The notes below the pieces were generated by a model that saw only the letters and a program-made list of their open reading frames with translations, had not been told where the DNA came from and did no database searches. A stretch of DNA of 64,000 nt, from positions 61,755 through 125,754 of the forward strand of contig JADCLS010000019.1 of assembly GCA_026702845.1 (NCBI GenBank), given 5' to 3'. Origin of the DNA: Candidatus Heimdallarchaeota archaeon. GTDB lineage: Archaea > Asgardarchaeota > Heimdallarchaeia > Heimdallarchaeales > Kariarchaeaceae. Shown piece after piece: positions 8,887 to 16,092 of this stretch (positions within the stretch are counted from its first letter, which is position 1; every line of letters starts with the position of its first letter). A program made the position numbers and the translations under genes.

Positions 8887-9708
8887 TTGCATAGGACACT
8901 CTTTAAAAATTCGAATAATAAGCCACTCATTTTCGGTCATCGTGGGAATCCGAAATCCTTTCCAGAGAATACTATGATTTCATTTGACTCTGCAATAAAA
9001 ATTGGTGTGGATATTATTGAGACAGATCTTAGGGTAACTAAAGATAATATTCTTGTTACTCATCATGATTCATCAGTAACCCGAACAACAGATGGAACTG
9101 GAGATGTAAGAGATTATACCTTTGAAGATCTCCAGAGTTTAAATGCAGGTCACAATTATTTCAATGAATCGTACATTTTTCGAGATAAACATGTAAGTAT
9201 ACCTTCATTATTAGAATTGATTAAAAAATACCCTAAAATGAGATTTAATGTGGATATTAAAGATAATGACCCAAGAGTTCCAGAATTATTGAATGATCTA
9301 ATTATTGACTATGATGCTGAAGAGCAAATTATCGTGGGTTCCTTTTATCCAAGACAAATCAAGAGATTAAGAGAGTTAAACAATAACCTCACCTTAATTG
9401 CGACAATTAATTATGTTGCAAGCTATTATTTTAACAATTTAGTAGGCCTTGGAAGTTTATCAAAAATCACAAATTTTGATGTTGTGCAGATTCCTCAGAC
9501 ATTCGGACCAATAAATCTAATGAAACCACATGTCATAAATGGTTTACAAAAGCTGAATTTACCAATTCACGTGTGGACTGTCGATACCATTCAAGAATTA
9601 AGGAAAATGTTACAATTAGGTGTTGATGGGATATTTACTAATGATCCTGAATTATGTATAAATTATCTTCAAAAGGACGTTGAGATTACTCCTCAGATCG
9701 CAATGTAA
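8887..9708 (+). CDS. glycerophosphodiester phosphodiesterase
   Basis: Hydrolyses glycerophosphodiesters to sn-glycerol-3-phosphate and an alcohol. The GDPD motif GHRGNPKSFPENT gives the first catalytic histidine (18) and the metal-binding E27; IETDLRVTKD and THHDSSVTRTTDGTG give the remaining metal and second-histidine region; HVWTVDT and GVDGIFTNDPE close the TIM barrel. The 273-residue length is normal and there is no signal peptide, so it is cytosolic. The start is TTG at 8887, supported by a TATA-like box about 28 bases upstream. In an ether-lipid organism it may recycle glycerophospho-headgroups or imported diesters. Confidence 0.9.
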   Translation: MHRTLFKNSNNKPLIFGHRGNPKSFPENTMISFDSAIKIGVDIIETDLRVTKDNILVTHHDSSVTRTTDGTGDVRDYTFEDLQSLNAGHNYFNESYIFRDKHVSIPSLLELIKKYPKMRFNVDIKDNDPRVPELLNDLIIDYDAEEQIIVGSFYPRQIKRLRELNNNLTLIATINYVASYYFNNLVGLGSLSKITNFDVVQIPQTFGPINLMKPHVINGLQKLNLPIHVWTVDTIQELRKMLQLGVDGIFTNDPELCINYLQKDVEITPQIAM

Positions 9709-9785
9709 AATATGTTAACCAACTTGACAAAATTGGCTGAATCATAAATGCTTATTAGGGTTTGTTGGTGAGAAATTTTAGAAAA

Positions 9786-10787
9786 ATGAATAAAAAATAT
9801 CTTGTTGTGATTATTATTCTCACCATTACTGGAGGGATACTTTACATGATTATGATCCCGGATACACCACCAATTCAAGAACAAATACCTAGTAATCTAG
9901 TTGAGGTAGCGCATATATTGACAGATGGGCAGGTGATGAAGGTACAGGTGGATGAGACATATTTGTATGCACTCTCAACTGGAAGTAATCCCCTTGGTTT
10001 TGTAATGATAGATATTGATGATCCTCAAAACCCTGCAGTTTTAGGTTCCTATATCTCTAGTTGGCCTATGGAGTTCCAAGTGGTTAATAATCTGGCTTAT
10101 ATTGTAGGAGATGAAGGCCTTGAAATCATTGATGTATCTGATCCATCTGCAATGATTCAACTAGGTTCCTTTTTGTCTGAAGAATTAGTTCATGACTTAG
10201 CAGTAAGAGATGAGCTCGTATTTATGGTAGGATCAAGTGTAGGCTTGAGTATCATAAATGTCAGTAATCCTGAGCTACCTTTACTCATCTCGCACACTGA
10301 GCTGAATGGTGAAACAGTTAGAGTGGAGCTTGCAGGAGAATATTGTATGATTAGTAGGATTGATGGATATTCACGTATTGAGGTGTATGATATAAGTGAT
10401 CTCTCAAATCCTATGTACTTAGGGGAATATCAACGCAACAATGCAGTATTCTTCGACTTATTTGTCCAGGGAAATTACCTTTACGCATCAGATCATAGTG
10501 CTGCAGGGGAATGGTATATCTTGGATATTTCTGTACCCTCAAATATTGGATTGGAAAGTGTGTATGCTACTGGAACATACCCCCAGGGTTCTGTTGTTGT
10601 TGATGGGATTGCATATGTGAGTGATGTGGATAATGGTATCTTATTGATCGATGTTTCTGATCCAACTAATCCTATCCTCCTCTCTAGTTATTTTGATGGT
10701 GGATCTGGTCAGGATGTTGATGTACAAGGCAAGTACATTTTTCTAGCTGATAGAACCGATGGGTTAGAGATATTAATGTATAGTTGA
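9786..10787 (+). CDS. LVIVD-repeat beta-propeller protein, membrane-anchored
   Basis: Seven repeats of about 42 residues carry the LVIVD signature (GLEIIDVSDPSAM, GLSIINVSNPELP, GILLIDVSDPTNP), enough for one seven-bladed propeller. The N-terminus (MNKKYLVVIIILTITGGIL) is a signal peptide or anchor, so the propeller lies outside the cell. The ATG at 9786 is preferred because it begins the signal sequence cleanly; in-frame TTG 9762, TTG 9765 and GTG 9768 are alternatives. Such proteins are common on archaeal surfaces but have no assigned reaction; a binding or adhesion role is plausible. Confidence 0.8.
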   Translation: MNKKYLVVIIILTITGGILYMIMIPDTPPIQEQIPSNLVEVAHILTDGQVMKVQVDETYLYALSTGSNPLGFVMIDIDDPQNPAVLGSYISSWPMEFQVVNNLAYIVGDEGLEIIDVSDPSAMIQLGSFLSEELVHDLAVRDELVFMVGSSVGLSIINVSNPELPLLISHTELNGETVRVELAGEYCMISRIDGYSRIEVYDISDLSNPMYLGEYQRNNAVFFDLFVQGNYLYASDHSAAGEWYILDISVPSNIGLESVYATGTYPQGSVVVDGIAYVSDVDNGILLIDVSDPTNPILLSSYFDGGSGQDVDVQGKYIFLADRTDGLEILMYS

Positions 10788-11001
10788 TCTCTTGGTGATA
10801 AATTACCTAGTGACCTATTCCAATTAGAATAATAATGACTCATGATCTGTTTCTAATCCGAAAATCTTGATATCCTGTTTTTATGTTTTATACATAACAT
10901 ATGAGTGTAAATAAACGGAAAAAAAGTATTATTTAGTTACATTTTGATAGTAACCTTGAAATTATCGTGTTAATACTTCAATTAACAAAAACGTGATGTT
11001 T

Positions 11002-11475
11002 ATGGTTTCAAAGAATTTCCCACCACAACTTGTATTTTGGTGTAATCAGTGCAATGCACAGAAGAAAGGAATCAAGGTCGATTTCACATCAACTGAGAAA
11101 TTTCAACAACAAAGACAGTGCCCCACATGTTCGAGTAATGTACTTCAATTTTGGGCACCTGTGACAAGTTCACAAGAGAATAAGATGATACTTGGAGTAG
11201 GTCTTTTTGCAGGAGGTATAATTTCAAGCATGGTCGTACCTATGATACAGTTTACAGTACCTGGTATTATAGTGGCAATTATTGCCTTAATTGCAGGTTT
11301 GATAGTTGCTTTTCCAAATTTCAACCAGATAAAATCAATTTCCCAACCTCCAGCTGATGCATCCGAAATTCCACCGAAAGAACAACTGGAAGATCAAATG
11401 AAATATATCCTGAATTTTGCTCTGAGAATGGGTGGAATTGCAATATTAGTACTTGTAATCGCGATCATATTATAA
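11002..11475 (+). CDS. zinc-ribbon membrane protein
   Basis: The first 55 residues hold two CxxC pairs (FWCNQCNAQKK and RQCPTCSSN) that would bind one zinc ion in a ribbon. Two adjacent hydrophobic segments follow (about residues 58-100) and a third lies at the C-terminus (about 133-155). The ribbon is probably cytosolic. In-frame starts at GTG 10993, ATG 10996 and ATG 11002 are possible; the TTAATAC box near 10971 favours one of the ATGs. Function is unknown; small archaeal zinc-ribbon membrane proteins often adapt or recruit other proteins. Confidence 0.6.
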   Translation: MVSKNFPPQLVFWCNQCNAQKKGIKVDFTSTEKFQQQRQCPTCSSNVLQFWAPVTSSQENKMILGVGLFAGGIISSMVVPMIQFTVPGIIVAIIALIAGLIVAFPNFNQIKSISQPPADASEIPPKEQLEDQMKYILNFALRMGGIAILVLVIAIIL

Positions 11476-11490
11476 CTACCTGATTAAATA

Positions 11491-11916
11491 CTATGTAAAA
11501 ATCAACTGATCTGCCTCAATTCTTGCTTGTAAATTCAATGAACTGATGAGTTTCAATAGTATTTTGATTAGGTTTCTTGATTCTACTTGTAATTCATAAG
11601 ATAAGGAAGAAATAGAGAAATCCATTCCTCTGTGTAAATGTTCAAGGATGATTTGCTTTTTAGATTGTCCAGAAAACCCATTTGAGTACACTACTTGACC
11701 AGAAAATCCTCCCATATTGTATTGTCGACGTTTATCGGCAGTAGAGAGCATGTTATATGCTTCTGTAATTTCCTTAAATTTTCTCTCTGCCTTTTCCCGA
11801 TCTTTTTCTGCTGCTGTATCTGGATGATACTTTCTGGCAAGTTTATAATAATGCTTTTTCAATGCTTTTTGAGAGATATCTCTTTGTACCCCCAGCACAC
11901 GATAGTAATCTCTCAT
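11491..11916 (-). CDS. J-domain (DnaJ-like) co-chaperone
   Basis: Residues 3-68 form a J-domain with the diagnostic HPD tripeptide at 31-33 (YYKLARKYHPDTAAEKD), which stimulates the ATPase of Hsp70. The Gly/Phe region is short (GGFSGQVVYSNGFSG) and there is no zinc-finger or DnaJ C-terminal domain, so this is a class III J-protein. The last 55 residues resemble a small winged helix (LIKILLKLISSLNLQARIEADQLIF). No dnaK is in the window. Its client is unknown. Confidence 0.85.
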   Translation of the reverse strand: MRDYYRVLGVQRDISQKALKKHYYKLARKYHPDTAAEKDREKAERKFKEITEAYNMLSTADKRRQYNMGGFSGQVVYSNGFSGQSKKQIILEHLHRGMDFSISSLSYELQVESRNLIKILLKLISSLNLQARIEADQLIFT

Positions 11917-12093
11917 AATATTGCATTATCATAATAGTAATTAAGGAATTACATAGAAGTCAACTGAAGCTCCACTATGTTTTGTAAAAGACTCTGTTAT
12001 ACTTGAAAAGAATAAGGGATAAATTCATTATTCATTATCATTTTTGTTATGATATTAAATATTGTTTATATAGTAATTGGGTAAATATGAATA

Positions 12094-12735
12094 ATGGAAA
12101 TTGCAACACAAAGCCGTAATGAGATGAATTTATTGGAATATAGTCTCAATTATATTAGTAAAATTATATTTTTTATATCCCTTCTTCCAATTGGTATTAT
12201 ACTGTTTGTTTATTCAATTTTAGGTATCACACTTTCTCTAGGATTATCAATCACAATAATAGGTATTCCTCTCGGATATTTGTTTTTATCATCTCTTCCA
12301 TATCTTAATAGAGCGATTAAGCAATACATTTCGTTTATGTTAGGGATTTCTACTCAGAAACCCATAATACAGATTTATGAAGGATCGTTTTTTGAGAAAT
12401 TGAAATCAATGATCAAGAGTAAAGAACATCAGAAGATTTTGGTTAATTTCGTTGTATTTGCACTACCAATTGGTATACTATTATTTGTTATCTTTGTGGC
12501 ATTATTCTCTATCTCAGTAAGTTCTATTAGTATGATATTATATCCTATCTTCAGATCCATACTTCTAAGCAATGGAATTGGATGTGGATTACAGAATCTA
12601 GTTTCTTTAGATCCAACTTTTATTAGATGGGCACATTATATTTTCAGTTTACTTTTTCCTATTCTAGGGATTTTAGTTATTAAATTTACAATGAAGCTAG
12701 TAACTGCAATTTCTCCTTTAATTTCTCATTTTTAA
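12094..12735 (+). CDS. four-helix membrane protein, possible sensor domain
   Basis: 213 residues, two pairs of hydrophobic segments (about 22-70 and 120-205) separated by a charged loop. The first pair (LGLSITIIGIPLGYLFLSSL followed by an Arg-bearing helix) resembles the putative sensor domain found before actinobacterial histidine kinases, but no kinase is attached. A GTTTATATA box at 12064-12072 lies about 26 bases before the ATG, so the transcript is probably leaderless. Function unknown. Confidence 0.5.
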   Translation: MEIATQSRNEMNLLEYSLNYISKIIFFISLLPIGIILFVYSILGITLSLGLSITIIGIPLGYLFLSSLPYLNRAIKQYISFMLGISTQKPIIQIYEGSFFEKLKSMIKSKEHQKILVNFVVFALPIGILLFVIFVALFSISVSSISMILYPIFRSILLSNGIGCGLQNLVSLDPTFIRWAHYIFSLLFPILGILVIKFTMKLVTAISPLISHF

Positions 12736-12756
12736 AGATAAATAGAGATAATTCAA

Positions 12757-13305
12757 TTATCTGAGTATTTTCTTTCTTCTCTGAATTGAATACATAGACA
12801 AAATGATGATTACTGTTGTGAAATCAAAACCAGGTATCTCATCAGGAACTGAAGGTGCAGGGGGTCCTGTATTTTGGCTCAATGTTTCTTCCTGATTACT
12901 TGTTGTTGGAAGGTTAGTATTATCAATCTGAAAATTGACCTCATCAGTAGCAGTTAAACCTTTTAGCAAAACTTGTACTTGCATTGTTGCTTCACATTTT
13001 GATAAGGGGCAGAATTCACTGCTGTTAAAACTGTATGAGGTTTTGTATGGTTCATCAAAGAATACAATCCAATCAGAAGTGCTAGGATTATACAATTTGA
13101 GTGTAACTCTCTCCTCTCCACCTAGATTTGTATCCACTTCCCAGATGATAGTATGTAAATCTTGTATTATATTCCCGTTGAGTGGGTCAGTAAATGACAC
13201 TGAAAGGTAGAACTCTTCATCTACTGCAATAGTTTCAGATATAATGGGCCCTGAAACAACGAGAATTGCTAGAAGTGAATAAATAAGTAAAATTGTCCTT
13301 CTCAT
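12757..13305 (-). CDS. exported protein with PGF-type C-terminal anchor
   Basis: A signal peptide (RRTILLIYSLLAILVVSG) is followed by an Ig-like beta-rich domain with a Cys pair (FCPLSKC, about residue 100), a Pro/Ser/Thr-rich linker (about 132-155) and a C-terminal PGFDFTTVIIILSMYSIQRRKK. The last part has the PGF, membrane segment and Arg/Lys tail of archaeal PGF-CTERM-like sorting signals, where an archaeosortase removes the tail and joins a lipid. No archaeosortase is in the window. It is divergent from the ubiquitin-like gene. The binding target is unknown. Confidence 0.6.
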   Translation of the reverse strand: MRRTILLIYSLLAILVVSGPIISETIAVDEEFYLSVSFTDPLNGNIIQDLHTIIWEVDTNLGGEERVTLKLYNPSTSDWIVFFDEPYKTSYSFNSSEFCPLSKCEATMQVQVLLKGLTATDEVNFQIDNTNLPTTSNQEETLSQNTGPPAPSVPDEIPGFDFTTVIIILSMYSIQRRKKILR

Positions 13306-13459
13306 TGTATTTGCCCTAGATTTAATCCATTTAAATCTTAATCACTCCCAATAACTGATTGTTCAGTATTCTCAATACCGACATATCTGAGGTCTTGATC
13401 TTAATGGTGCACGATATTTCCAGATATTTTTGATAAGTATTGTTTATGTATTGGTAATG

Positions 13460-13467
13460 TTTATTAA
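13460..13467 (+). promoter_or_regulatory. TATA box of ubiquitin-like gene
   Basis: TTTATTAA is centred about 25 bases before the ATG at 13488. This spacing decides for ATG 13488 over the earlier TTG at 13470, which would lie inside the promoter. Confidence 0.5.
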
Positions 13468-13487
13468 CTTTGTGTGTTATTTTGTTT

Positions 13488-14051
13488 ATGATGCCTATGC
13501 ATGTACAGAGTAGTTTTGACAGAAAAAAGAGGGCAAAAAATGTGCAGGAGCAAAAAGTTTTCGTTGCAGCTGCTGAGGAGCCAAAAAGCAAAGGAAGGGG
13601 GTCACCAGTTCCATCCAAACTCGACCCAGTAACTTCACAGAAATCACAGAAATCTAAGGTTCCAGCTGAAACTATCAATAGCTCTTCTAAAATGAATATA
13701 ATTATCCAAATTCCCAAGAAAAATGCAGAACTGAGAGTAAGAGTTCCTGAAAATACCAGTCTAGCAGACATCAAACAATACATCGCTAGAAAATACATAT
13801 TGGGGAATGATAATGTTAATATCCAATTGATAAACAATGAAAACCTGGTCAAATCTCCTAATTTGGCCAATCAATCAGAGAAGGTGGGAGTTATTATCAA
13901 ACCATCATTAGGAGAGAAGATAACAGAAATGAAAATCAAAATCGATAAGGATACTAAGATTAAGAAGTTAAAAATTGCTTTGGCAAAAAAATACAATCTA
14001 GATGAATCTGACTTTGAATTGATCCATTATTCGAAAAATAGTGAAAATTAG
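13488..14051 (+). CDS. tandem ubiquitin-like (beta-grasp) protein
   Basis: 187 residues. A basic, Pro/Ser-rich disordered leader (about 1-68) precedes a domain that follows the ubiquitin plan closely: MNIIIQIP strand, ELRVRVPENTSLADIKQYI strand and helix, VNIQLINNENL strands and a last VGVIIKP strand (about 69-139). A second, shorter copy follows (EMKIKIDKDTKIKKLKIALA, then FELIHY; about 143-185) and lacks the final strand. There is no C-terminal Gly-Gly, so it cannot be conjugated by the usual route. It more likely binds partners. Beta-grasp assignment is from pattern, not a search. Confidence 0.55.
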   Translation: MMPMHVQSSFDRKKRAKNVQEQKVFVAAAEEPKSKGRGSPVPSKLDPVTSQKSQKSKVPAETINSSSKMNIIIQIPKKNAELRVRVPENTSLADIKQYIARKYILGNDNVNIQLINNENLVKSPNLANQSEKVGVIIKPSLGEKITEMKIKIDKDTKIKKLKIALAKKYNLDESDFELIHYSKNSEN

Positions 14052-14111
14052 GTTTCCTAATTTATCTAAGAATAGGATCACTTCAGTTTGTGCCATATTG
14101 GACTACGATAG

Positions 14112-14120
14112 TTAAATATA
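14112..14120 (+). promoter_or_regulatory. TATA box of acyl-CoA dehydrogenase
   Basis: TTAAATATA is centred 26 bases before the ATG at 14142, predicting a leaderless message. Confidence 0.6.
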
Positions 14121-14141
14121 TCACTTTTCACAGCTCCACAT

Positions 14142-15383
14142 ATGTATGATTTTTTACTCACAGAAGAACAAAAGCAGTTGAAATATAAGGCGAGAAAATA
14201 TGTCAAAAGTATTCCTCGGCAACTCCTCTTAGATATGGATGCTGATAAGGTTCAGTATCCAACAGAATTTATTACTGGATTGGCTGAGCAAGGATTATTG
14301 GGATTACGATTTCCCAAAAAATATGGTGGACAAGGTATGGATTGGGTTACAGAGATAGCTGTCCTGGAGGAGATTGGGTTACTGTCTCTTGCACTGGGCT
14401 GTCTATATTCCCTTCCCTCTATTGTAGGTGAGGCAATTAATGAATTTGGTACAGAGGCTCAGAAGGAAAGATATCTAAAAGATATTCTTACTGGGAAACG
14501 TTTTGTGGCAGAAGCTTTAACTGAGCCCAGAGGGGGAAGTGATTTCTTTGGTTCTACTACATTGGCTACAAAGGATGGAGACCATTATATTCTCAACGGA
14601 CAAAAACGATTTGTAGTTGGGGCTGAAGGTGCTGACATGTTTCTTGTTTATGCTCGAACTAGCACAGACCCAGAAGTACCTTCTCATCAGCAGATCTCAT
14701 TATTCCTGGTTGAGAAGGATATGGGTGTGGAGACAAAGTATGTCTATGGTCTCATGGGGACTCGTGGAGGAGGTGCTGGTCGTCTCTTGTTCAAGGATAT
14801 GCGAGTTCCCAAGGAAAATATGATTGGTGCTGAGGGTGATGGAGGAAATATTTTCTATCAGATGATGTATCCCGAGCGAATGACATCTGCAGCAGGAATT
14901 CTAGGTATGGCAAGAGCATCTATTGAAGTGGCAGCTAAATACTCAACCAAACGTAAGGCATTTGGCAGATCTATTAGTAAATTTCAAGGGGTGAATTTCA
15001 AAATTGCAGATGCTCTTGTTAAATTAGATGCCTCAAGGGGTATCACATTTATGGCTGCTCAGGCCCTAGACGTAAATCAAGAGGAAGCAGGTCTTTGTAG
15101 ACGATTAGTATCTGAGGCAAAACGAGTAGCAACTGAGGAATGCTACAAGGCCATCGATCTAAGCTTGCAGATCATGGGTGGAATCGGTTACACTAATGTC
15201 TATCCTATAGAGAAGATGTTCAGAGATGCTAGATTGGCATCAATATGGACTGGAACGTCAGAGATTATGAATCTGATCATTCAACATGAGTATTACAAGG
15301 ATCTCAAAAATGGTACTGATGCAAGAGATATTGAGACAGATGCTCCTGAGGCATTTGTTGATGAAGAGAAAATTTATGAGTAA
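14142..15383 (+). CDS. acyl-CoA dehydrogenase
   Basis: A 413-residue flavoprotein of full family length that would oxidise an acyl-CoA to the 2-enoyl-CoA with FAD. The FAD/substrate signatures AEALTEPRGGSDFFGST and QIMGGIGYTNVYPIEKMFRDA are clear. At the usual catalytic position of medium-chain enzymes the sequence is WTGTSEI (T370, not Glu). A glutamate is present instead in PERM (E245), the position used by isovaleryl-CoA and long-chain dehydrogenases. The substrate is thus likely branched or long, but this is inference. No electron-transfer flavoprotein genes are adjacent. Its 3' end is repeated at 18724-18777. Confidence 0.92.
   Translation: MYDFLLTEEQKQLKYKARKYVKSIPRQLLLDMDADKVQYPTEFITGLAEQGLLGLRFPKKYGGQGMDWVTEIAVLEEIGLLSLALGCLYSLPSIVGEAINEFGTEAQKERYLKDILTGKRFVAEALTEPRGGSDFFGSTTLATKDGDHYILNGQKRFVVGAEGADMFLVYARTSTDPEVPSHQQISLFLVEKDMGVETKYVYGLMGTRGGGAGRLLFKDMRVPKENMIGAEGDGGNIFYQMMYPERMTSAAGILGMARASIEVAAKYSTKRKAFGRSISKFQGVNFKIADALVKLDASRGITFMAAQALDVNQEEAGLCRRLVSEAKRVATEECYKAIDLSLQIMGGIGYTNVYPIEKMFRDARLASIWTGTSEIMNLIIQHEYYKDLKNGTDARDIETDAPEAFVDEEKIYE
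15327..15380 (+). repeat. direct repeat, copy A (3' end of acyl-CoA dehydrogenase)
   Basis: 54 bases at the end of the dehydrogenase recur at 18724-18777 with roughly 80% identity; a core of 14 bases (AGATGCTCCTGAGG, 15338-15351) is identical. The repeats bound the peptide and TPR-kinase genes. Confidence 0.8.
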
Positions 15384-15407
15384 AGAGAGTTTAATTTTTT
15401 TCTCTCT
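15384..15407 (+). terminator. terminator-like stem with T-run
   Basis: AGAGAG and CTCTCT flank a 12-base loop that contains a run of seven T. It starts directly after the stop codon. T-runs alone can end archaeal transcripts, so this is a plausible terminator. Confidence 0.4.
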
Positions 15408-15872
15408 AGATCCCAATCTTAGTTGTGTGTTTATAATTCTTGATCAATTTCCAGAATTAGATTTTGTATTCATCAATCCCTAGTTGAATATTAAAATTTT
15501 ATTTTAGGCTTCAATTATAAAATTATTACGATATAAGTAATAATACAGAAAATTAAAATAATTAACACTATTTTTCGGGGTTACGAAATAGATTTTTCAA
15601 AATGGCGCACAATCAAATCCCATATTCCTCTTTTTTAAACAGTCTACGACAATTATTGTATACTAAGCTTACGATCTTAATCTGAAAATATAATTTCATC
15701 TACCTACAAATGAATTCAGTTTTTACATGTTATCATTCAAAATTATTGAAGCTAGTTCCCCATAGAAGGATTTTTAAAAAATATTCCCAAATAATTGATC
15801 TCAATTATTCTTGATATATTTTATATATTTTAGGTAAACCGTATGTTAGGTCTATTGACCAGGAGATAAAAA
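15408..15872. other. A/T-rich intergenic stretch upstream of the peptide gene
   Basis: No open frame with a usable start is seen on either strand. The last part carries the promoter for the small peptide gene: the A/T-rich TTATATAT at 15821-15828, about 50 bases before its ATG. Confidence 0.5.
15821..15828 (+). promoter_or_regulatory. TATA box of the small exported peptide gene
   Basis: TTATATAT inside a longer A/T-rich block would start transcription near 15848-15852, leaving a leader of some 20-25 bases that contains the AGGAG ribosome-binding site at 15861-15865. Confidence 0.5.
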
Positions 15873-15989
15873 ATGTTAAAACTAAAAATCAAATCTTTCG
15901 CAATAAAAATACTCCCACTCTTGCTGTTAGCATTAGGATTAATGACATCAACCATTGGTGATACTGCTGATGCTGGATGGGCTGATTAA
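15873..15989 (+). CDS. 38-residue secreted peptide precursor
   Basis: A short gene with a good ribosome-binding site (AGGAG at 15861-15865, seven bases before ATG) and its own TATA-like box. The product is a textbook Sec signal: basic start MLKLKIKSFAIK, hydrophobic core ILPLLLLALGLMTSTIG, then DTADAGWAD and stop. Cleavage after ADA or after STIG would release only 4-9 residues, so the gene seems to exist to export a tiny peptide. It lies 103 bases before a TPR-histidine kinase gene in the same direction. This resembles Phr-type pheromone precursors beside TPR receptors in Firmicutes, though no homology is claimed. It could instead be a cryptic signal-anchored peptide. Confidence 0.6.
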   Translation: MLKLKIKSFAIKILPLLLLALGLMTSTIGDTADAGWAD

Positions 15990-16092
15990 TAACACAATGC
16001 GTATAATTCATTAAATATTCAAGAATAATCAAAAAACATCTAATTCATGGGAATATTAATGAAGAGTAATTTGACTTTAAAGTTGTATAATA

